Positions 7,515 to 12,119 of a stretch of 12,119 nt of DNA are shown here, piece by piece (position 1 is the first letter of the stretch; each line of letters starts with the position of its first letter). Below the pieces are notes generated by a model that ran no database searches, had not been told where the DNA came from, and saw nothing but the letters and a program-made list of their open reading frames with translations. The DNA is from Desulfotomaculum sp. (GTDB lineage Bacteria > Bacillota > Desulfotomaculia > Desulfotomaculales > Nap2-2B). The position numbers and the translations under genes are program-made. The stretch spans positions 1 to 12,119 of the forward strand of contig DMZI01000024.1 in the NCBI GenBank assembly GCA_003485325.1, read 5' to 3'.

Positions 7515-7573
7515 GCAACACAACCCACCTTTACAAATTAAATTTTGTCTTATTCCAACTAAAATCATATTAG

Positions 7574-7589
7574 AGCAAATCTCATGCCA
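7574..7589 (-). promoter_or_regulatory. Candidate sigma-54 (RpoN) promoter of the enoyl-CoA hydratase operon
   Basis: The minus strand reads TGGCATGAGATTTGCT, against the known sigma-54 consensus TGGCACG-N4-TTGCW: one mismatch, with the invariant GG and GC exactly 12 bases apart. Transcription would start near 7563, giving a leader of about 50 bases that contains the hydratase ribosome site. Sigma-54 control of CoA-catabolic operons by enhancer-binding activators is well known in Clostridia. No such activator gene lies in the window. Confidence 0.6.
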
Positions 7590-7753
7590 GGTTAAAATAT
7601 AGCCCAATTCTGTAACTCTTGGGTAGAGATGAATTTCCAAATCTACACTTGATTCCGCTGCATGAACGTTAATAAAAATACCTATCTAAACCTTGACAAC
7701 TTCATACAACAACCATTTTTAGGAATTTTTCAAGGATGCCATACGATTTTGAG

Positions 7754-7771
7754 CCGGTATTTCCGGTATTT
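7754..7771. repeat. Tandem 9-base direct repeat CCGGTATTT x2
   Basis: Two exact adjacent copies of CCGGTATTT lie about 190-210 bases upstream of the predicted sigma-54 transcription start. This is a position where enhancer-binding activators commonly bind. A role as an activator site is inference only. Confidence 0.45.
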
Positions 7772-7838
7772 ACTTAAATATTACCTACCATAACTGACCT
7801 GTTTCCTTGGTTTTTTCACCCCTTTCAGTAAAATGTAC

Positions 7839-7851
7839 ACAGGTAACCTGT
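7839..7851. repeat. Short palindrome ACAGGT-A-ACCTGT
   Basis: A perfect inverted repeat with 6-base arms and one central base, upstream of the sigma-54 promoter. It could be an operator half-site pair, but palindromes this short also occur by chance. Confidence 0.25.
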
Positions 7852-8352
7852 TTGTTCGGTGGCGCACTGGTATATTTTGACTTGTAACCACCTTGGTAGA
7901 TATTTGATAAACCGTTTGATGTTCTGCACTGTCACTTTTAATCCACATACCACCGCGCTTTTTAATCTGAATGTCAGTATCCATTGCCTGTATTCGCTCA
8001 CTGGAACTTTATCCATTTTAAGAATATGTTTCTATATATGTTACTCTATTCCTTTATAAATTTTTCGTTATAATACGACATTTGTCTACTGTTTTTGTTT
8101 TTCGATATTTCTGGTTTTTAATATTTTCTTTGTCTTTGAATTAAAAAAAATATGTTAACATAAGAGATAGTCGATAAACCCACGCCAAAAAGCATATTTC
8201 CTTCCCCTAACTAACCTTTATTGATTAACCAATATCATTTAGTTGGGATTTAATGGTACATATTATCTTGAAAAACAAGTTCAACTGGTATTCATCTAGA
8301 GGAAACCTCCAATTTTCTGGTTTTTTCCTTGAAGAAGGGTAGACTACCCCCT

Positions 8353-8706
8353 TTATATTGCATGACGAATTTTGGCAGGCTTCAGGCTGACCAGTCTGAT
8401 GTTAGCCCATCTCCTGATATTGACGACGAGTGCGGTAAACACGGCCAGGAACTCGACTTTGAGACTTCCCAGTAGCGGGCGCCATGATGATATACCAACT
8501 CTGCTCCCGTACCTTCAATGGGGCAACGCTTTCTAATTTCCAGCTTGTATTCTTCAGTCTTGTACTCCCTCCCGGATCAACTCGGTTGCTGCTGGAACCG
8601 CAACGTTGGCAATAATGTGGAAGGAGTCTGTGCGCTGGTTCTCATTTTGCTTGATTAGACCTGCTTCGGTGATCATTTTCACCAGGATAAAAAGTGCTTC
8701 CCGATG
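8353..8706 (-). pseudogene. IS1182-like transposase remnant (internally deleted, frameshifted)
   Basis: Two pieces of one transposase can be read on the minus strand. The upstream piece contains EALFILVKMITEAGLIK, NQRTDSFHIIANV and ELIREG and then stops. The downstream piece reads EEYKLEIRKRCPIEGTGAEL and HHGARY. After a frame change it continues with LLGSLKVEFLAVFTALVVNI and RRWANIRLVSLKPAKI, ending at a TAA at 8353-8355. These match the EAGLI/QRTDS and C-terminal IE...AEL...ARY segments typical of IS1182-type transposases of about 450-500 residues. The middle catalytic region is missing, so the element is dead. It lies directly beside a second transposase remnant. Confidence 0.7.
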
Positions 8707-8711
8707 TTTTT

Positions 8712-8960
8712 GGGAGGATAACAGACGATCACTTTAAAAAGCAGGAATATATTATGCACCAGCATCATAATCTGGAAAACGCCTCATTTGCCCAAAAGGA
8801 TTTCATTTTCAAAGAACCAATGTTTATATCATACTTGGTTTCCTTGATGTGGTTTTCAGAGTTCCTATGCTTTTCGTAAAATTTCACCATATCTGCTAGT
8901 TCCCATTCCGCTATCCATTCTGAAAACGATGTTCGTCACTTCATCTCTCAGGGATGAGTG
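8712..8960 (-). pseudogene. IS1380-like transposase remnant
   Basis: Minus-strand fragments in shifting frames are TNIVFRMDSG (a DSG-type catalytic segment), MVKFYEKHRNSENHIKETKY with FWANEAF, then after a frame change MLVHNIFLLFKVIV. This order and spacing fits the C-terminal half of IS1380-family transposases (E-x-x-IKE-x-K, F-x-ANAAF, YNLFxLFK). A deletion between the first two fragments and a stop after SRL inactivate it. It begins only about 20 bases past the T-run of the T-box terminator, so it or its partner element probably displaced the gene once controlled by that leader. Confidence 0.6.
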
Positions 8961-8980
8961 ATAAACTGTTTTGGATGATC

Positions 8981-9026
8981 AAAAAAGCCCGCATCTTTCA
9001 TCCCCCAGGGACGAAAGCACAGGCTT
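8981..9026 (-). terminator. Intrinsic terminator of the T-box leader
   Basis: On the minus strand a 10-bp stem (CTTTCGTCCC with GGGATGAAAG, loop TGG, at 8995-9017) is extended by an outer AAGCC/GGCTT pairing and ends in a run of six T (8981-8986). Its 5' arm contains the CGTCCC needed by the antiterminator. Confidence 0.85.
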
Positions 9027-9300
9027 CGTGGTACCACCCTGATTGGCTGCATATACATATACAGCCCACTCAATTAAAAGTACGGGAACATTGACCCAAT
9101 TACAGGAAAATAACGTTCCGATACCCCTTCCCTCTAACGCAGGAAATGCGGCTTAGCCTACTTAACCTTTTAGGATTTTCAGCCTGCTCCTCCGGAGTGA
9201 ACTTCAGCCGTCCATATTTTAAAGGCGCTCACAGCCACGACGCCTTCTCCCTGAAAAACTGGGTCCAGCTATACTTTTCTCCTTCATAGGATTTAAATTG
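8981..9300 (-). promoter_or_regulatory. T-box riboswitch leader, probable tRNA-Phe specificity
   Basis: This transcriptional T-box leader binds an uncharged tRNA and then antiterminates. Along the RNA I see the 5' ATGAAGGAGAAAAG segment, distal stem I with CAGGGAG and GTGGCTGTGAG, and the specifier context GAAG-UUC-ACU (UUC from 9199-9201). Stem III follows at 9045-9066 (9-bp arms, one G-U pair), then the T-box AGGGTGGTACCACG at 9027-9040. The AGGG and ACG arms can pair with CGTCCCT (9007-9013), which is also the terminator 5' arm, giving the mutually exclusive switch. Specifier UUC indicates tRNA-Phe, and UGGU in the T-box fits an A73 discriminator as in tRNA-Phe. The downstream gene is missing; transposase debris follows. 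Confidence 0.9.
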
Positions 9301-9362
9301 ATTTTAAGTATAGCACACTAAAAATAACGATGCAAGATGTCGGGAAAGATTTTTTATAAATA
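9093..9362 (-). repeat. Copy 2 of the dispersed T-box/promoter repeat
   Basis: This 270-base stretch comprises the promoter and 5' two-thirds of the intact T-box leader and matches 3095-3330. The net length difference comes from a 39-base deletion in copy 1 plus a few small indels in the leader start and promoter spacer. Confidence 0.85.
9307..9335 (-). promoter_or_regulatory. Sigma-70-type promoter of the T-box leader
   Basis: TTGCAT (9330-9335) and TATACT (9307-9312) on the minus strand are separated by exactly 17 bases, close to the vegetative consensus. Transcription should start near 9300, just ahead of the conserved T-box 5' region. Confidence 0.8.
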
Positions 9363-9636
9363 TTTTTTCATGTTATACTAATTAGTCGTCTCACTTTAGA
9401 CTGGATTCTTTAGACATATTCTTGGTGAACCTCTGAGGCTTTTTGGGGCCGGCGCCCCTTATTGTTTTAATACTTTTGGACAATGATTGTAGCGTAAAAT
9501 TTATGACTTGGTTGAATTGCATTAGGAATTATCGGGAACCACCCACTTTAACTTGACAGCATCGGCTTCACCTGGATGCTTGTAGAAATGTTAAATATCC
9601 CATAAAACATACTCGAGCGGAGGTGAAAATCCAATT
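9363..9636. other. Non-coding gap upstream of the truncated transposase
   Basis: No gene is seen in about 270 bases. A GC hairpin, GGGGC-CGGC-GCCCC, lies at 9445-9458 and is followed on the plus strand by TTATTGTTTT; it is a weak terminator candidate. The stretch just before 9637 supplies the plus-strand ribosome site (GGAGGTG) and probably represents the left flank of a decayed insertion sequence. Confidence 0.45.
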
Positions 9637-9975
9637 ATGTATTTTCTAGTTGGTATGCTTTTTCCCTTCGAAATTTTTGCGGAAAATTTCAATGAGGAAG
9701 ACAAAATTTATCAGGTCCTTTCCCATATAAACTGTAGTTTCGCAGGAAAACATTTTCAATATAAAGGGTATGGCCGCAGGGGTTCTGAAAAAACAGCTAT
9801 TTTCCGGGCGTTAATTTTAAAGAAATTACTGGGCCTTTCTACTACGAAGTCTCTTGTGGCCTGCCTGTCATATTCACCAAAACTGTCATACTGGTGTGGT
9901 TTTAAATTATCAAAAACAATTCCTTCACGGAGTACCTTCTCGCGTTTCGAGACCAAAATGACCGGATTAGATTAG
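9637..9975 (+). pseudogene. Truncated transposase, N-terminal fragment
   Basis: This is the only plus-strand coding remnant: 112 residues from an ATG with GGAGGTG about 11 bases upstream. The segment KTAIFRALILKKLLGLSTTK, then SPKLSYWCGF and IPSRSTFSRFE, resembles the N-terminal (DUF772-like) region of IS5/IS1182-type transposases, which carry a CGF...P-S-x-STFSRF signature. The frame stops with TAG after TGLD. Related-looking residues (LKEISENITKPL) continue for a few codons beyond the stop before a second stop, and the catalytic DDE part is absent. Sequence homology appears to end before the synthetase stop at 10050. It is non-functional unless complemented. Confidence 0.65.
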
Positions 9976-10049
9976 TTGAAAGAAATTTCTGAAAACATCA
10001 CGAAACCCCTTTTGGCTGATTGAAAACTCGTCCAGGAACTAAATGGCCT

Positions 10050-12119
10050 TTACTTCATAACAATCAAGGCATCGGCTGCACAAGCCCCTCTCCCCTCTTC
10101 AAATACTACCAGGGGGTTGATATCAAGTTCCGCTATCTGCGGAAAATCCACCACCAATTGTGACAACTTAAGGATAACATCCACAATTGCTCTTTTATCC
10201 ACCGGCGGTTTTCCGCGCATACCGTCAAGAATGCTGTGGCCTTTTATTTCCCGCACCATTTCCCATGCGTCATTCTCACAAACCGGCGCCACCCGCAGGG
10301 AAACGTCACCCAGTTGCTCAACTAGAATTCCTCCCAGCCCAAACATCACCGTAGAACCAAAAACAGGATCATTACCAATCCCCACAATAATTTCGGTTCC
10401 CTCTTTTAGCATTTCCTGCACCAAAACACCTGTTATATTTGCCCCGGGTTTATATTGCCTGGCGTTGGCTAATATTTCCTTAAATGCCTCTTCTACTTGC
10501 CCGGCAGAAGCGAGATTTAGCTTAATCCCTCGTGCTTCTGTTTTATGCAAGATATCCTGTGAATCGATTTTTATGACCACCGGATAGCCGAGTTGTTCGG
10601 CTGCTGACACAGCCTCCCAGGCAGTTGCAGCGCGTCTTTCCCTGGCAACCGGTATGCCGTAGGCCAGCAGGATTTCCTTGGCCTGCGACTCGGAAAGCCT
10701 GCCTCCGGGCGAATAGCCGGCCAGCATCTTCTCAACTTTTTCCTTTTCCAGAAAGCTAACCGGTCTGATTATCTCCTGCCTTGCAGAATTTACTTTAAAA
10801 GTGTAATCAACAACCTTTTTTATTGCCTTTACGGCAAAATCTAACCCTGCTATGACTGGAATACCATGTCTTTTGAGGTATACCATATGTTCCAGAGCAG
10901 CCCCGGTCATGCCCGCCATAATAATGGCAATTACCGGTTTGGAAGTAGAATTTTTTAATTGAATCAGTTGTTCCCATGTATATTCCTCAATGTTTTTTGG
11001 TACCCAGTAAGAAAAAATAAGCATATCCACTCCAGGATCATCTGCTACAATTTCCGCACATGATTTAAAAAGACTCTGCGAAACCAAATCCAGGCCGGTG
11101 GAATCAATTGGATTGACAACAGAAGCAAAGGAAGGCAACAATTTTGACATTTTCTGAAGAGTTTCTTCAGACAGGGTAGCCACCTCCAGCCCTGCTTCAA
11201 CGCATTTATCTGCCATAACTACTCCATGTCCACCTGAAGAAGCAAAAATCGCTACTTTTCCCCCCTGGAGAATTGTTTTTGTTTCTAAAAGAGTAAGTAT
11301 GGCAAGCAACTCCTCAATACTCTCCGGACGAATGATACCTTTCTGCCGGAAAAAGGAAGAATAAACCATATCAGAACCGGTTAAGGCACCGGTATGAGAA
11401 AGGGCAGCCCTGGAGGAAGCTTCATAACGTCCGGTTTTAAAAATAACTACCGGCTTTTTTGCTTCCCTTGCCATATCAGCAACCAAAGCAAGTTTTTTGC
11501 CATCCCTGATTCCTTCCATGTAACCTGCTATGATGCTGGTTTGCGGATCATCCACTGAAAAAGCAAGAAAATCGGAAAAATCAGATTCAGCCTCGTTGCC
11601 CGTACTGACATAATAAGAAAAACCCAAGCCTTGACTAACTGCCGTAACAGCCACGCTTAGCCCAAAACCACCGCTTTGAGTTAAGAAACATATATTTTTG
11701 GATGTCTGGGGAGAATTTACAGGAAAAATGCCAGAATAACTAAAAGCTGCCATCATGTTGTTATTGTAATTTATAATGCCCATGCAGTTAGGCCCGCAGA
11801 TTCTTATTTTATGCTCGTTAACTATTTTTTTAAGCTCCTCTTGAAGCCTAATCCCTTCACCGCCTACTTCAGCAAATCCCGAGGAAAAAATTATCGCTCC
11901 CTTAACACTTTTGGCAATACATTCCTGGAGTACTTCCCTGACCAGGGAAACAGCAACGGCAATAACAGCCATATCAACCTGTTCCGGTATATCCAGCACT
12001 GTCGGATAGCACTGCAACCCCTTTATTTCCTTTTTCCGGTGGTTCACAGGAAATACCTTCCCCTGAAAGCCGTCCTCTGAAAAATGGGCCAAAACAATTC
12101 CACCCGGTTTGCTTAATTT
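10050..12119 (-). CDS. ADP-forming acyl-CoA/acetyl-CoA synthetase, fused alpha-beta type, N-terminus cut by window edge
   Basis: This enzyme interconverts acyl-CoA + ADP + Pi with acid + CoA + ATP. The frame is open to the window edge (PGGIVLAHFSEDGFQGKVFPVN), so the TTG at 12092 is not the start and roughly 25-30 N-terminal residues are missing. Domains in order are a CoA-binding Rossmann domain (ICGPNCMGI), the succinyl-CoA-ligase-like domain with the phosphorylated His in SHTGALTGSD (about residue 233 counted from 12092), and an ATP-grasp domain. The ATP-grasp domain begins near EILLAYGIPV and includes VVIKIDSQDILHKTEARG, with the second conserved His, then GLGGILVEQLGD and AELDINPLVV. The domain set is that of single-chain archaeal/bacterial ACD enzymes. 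It could harvest ATP from beta-oxidation end products or activate substrate acid. Mobile-element debris separates it from the beta-oxidation genes, so joint transcription is uncertain. Confidence 0.92.
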   Translation of the reverse strand, partial: KLSKPGGIVLAHFSEDGFQGKVFPVNHRKKEIKGLQCYPTVLDIPEQVDMAVIAVAVSLVREVLQECIAKSVKGAIIFSSGFAEVGGEGIRLQEELKKIVNEHKIRICGPNCMGIINYNNNMMAAFSYSGIFPVNSPQTSKNICFLTQSGGFGLSVAVTAVSQGLGFSYYVSTGNEAESDFSDFLAFSVDDPQTSIIAGYMEGIRDGKKLALVADMAREAKKPVVIFKTGRYEASSRAALSHTGALTGSDMVYSSFFRQKGIIRPESIEELLAILTLLETKTILQGGKVAIFASSGGHGVVMADKCVEAGLEVATLSEETLQKMSKLLPSFASVVNPIDSTGLDLVSQSLFKSCAEIVADDPGVDMLIFSYWVPKNIEEYTWEQLIQLKNSTSKPVIAIIMAGMTGAALEHMVYLKRHGIPVIAGLDFAVKAIKKVVDYTFKVNSARQEIIRPVSFLEKEKVEKMLAGYSPGGRLSESQAKEILLAYGIPVARERRAATAWEAVSAAEQLGYPVVIKIDSQDILHKTEARGIKLNLASAGQVEEAFKEILANARQYKPGANITGVLVQEMLKEGTEIIVGIGNDPVFGSTVMFGLGGILVEQLGDVSLRVAPVCENDAWEMVREIKGHSILDGMRGKPPVDKRAIVDVILKLSQLVVDFPQIAELDINPLVVFEEGRGACAADALIVMK

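Larger units (their letters stand above)
7590..8352. other. AT-rich intergenic stretch without a convincing gene
   Basis: About 760 bases. Two overlapping minus-strand frames at 7781-7984 and 7825-8016 are each under 70 codons and show no family I recognise. The first (containing LPVYILLKGVKKPRKQ) has mildly coding-like composition and could be a gene scrap. Otherwise I see only short repeats (listed separately), homopolymer-rich DNA at 8040-8160, and the 3' flank of the IS1182-like remnant, which has a small perfect palindrome, GGGTAG-A-CTACCC, at 8337-8349. Confidence 0.5.

Noticed and set aside
7515..7640. N-terminal extension of the enoyl-CoA hydratase to 7640
   Set aside because: The extra 42 residues do not resemble the crotonase family, the region contains the sigma-54 promoter, and a good ribosome site precedes the ATG at 7514.
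7781..8016. Two overlapping small minus-strand frames
   Set aside because: No ribosome site, no recognisable domain, and two competing frames in AT-rich DNA. At most a scrap of a lost gene.
8342..8357. Search for further sigma-54-like sites, including a TGGCAGG-N4-AGGCT match near the IS1182 remnant 3' end
   Set aside because: It lacks the TTGC element and lies inside transposase remnant sequence with no downstream gene on the plus strand.
8694..8879. 61-codon plus-strand frame
   Set aside because: It is antisense to the two transposase remnants, whose minus-strand frames carry recognisable motifs.
9001..9066. Inverted repeats that could be read as CRISPR or attachment-site arms
   Set aside because: They are fully explained as T-box stem III, antiterminator and terminator; there is no repeat-spacer periodicity.

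Overview
The window looks like part of a Firmicutes (Clostridia) chromosome. The evidence is strong purine-rich Shine-Dalgarno sites, a textbook T-box riboswitch, decayed transposases, and a fatty/organic-acid CoA catabolic cluster of the kind seen in anaerobic Peptococcaceae-like or syntrophic acid oxidisers. The lineage is an inference; no rRNA or tRNA gene is present.

All metabolic genes lie on the minus strand, so transcription runs from high to low coordinates. Region A (12119 to 10050) is most of a fused ADP-forming acyl-CoA/acetyl-CoA synthetase, cut by the window edge. Region B (about 10049 to 7590) is a mobile-element graveyard. It holds a truncated plus-strand transposase, an intact-looking phenylalanine-type T-box leader with its own promoter, remnants of an IS1380-like and an IS1182-like transposase, and AT-rich DNA without convincing genes. 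Region C (7514 to 3485) is enoyl-CoA hydratase, SDR dehydrogenase, thiolase and acyl-CoA dehydrogenase, preceded by a near-consensus sigma-54 promoter. Region D (3484 to 2985) is non-coding and carries a degenerate second copy of the T-box leader. Region E (2984 to 1) is a VOC protein, a MaoC hydratase, a second thiolase and a 3-hydroxyacyl-CoA dehydrogenase cut by the left edge.

Together regions C and E encode every step of a beta-oxidation spiral: dehydrogenation, hydration, 3-hydroxyacyl oxidation and thiolysis. There are two hydratases of different fold, two 3-hydroxyacyl-CoA dehydrogenase candidates of different fold and two thiolases. No electron-transfer flavoprotein is present, so the acyl-CoA dehydrogenase must pass electrons to a partner encoded elsewhere. 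The ADP-forming synthetase could conserve the final acyl-CoA thioester as ATP, or activate substrate.

The most unusual feature is the pair of related T-box leaders in the same orientation about 6 kb apart. The one at 8981-9300 retains specifier, stem III, T-box motif, antiterminator and terminator, but what follows it is transposase debris rather than a biosynthetic or tRNA-synthetase gene. The one at 3095-3330 has lost the distal part of stem I and the whole antiterminator/terminator, yet keeps a promoter pointing at the VOC-MaoC-thiolase-dehydrogenase genes.
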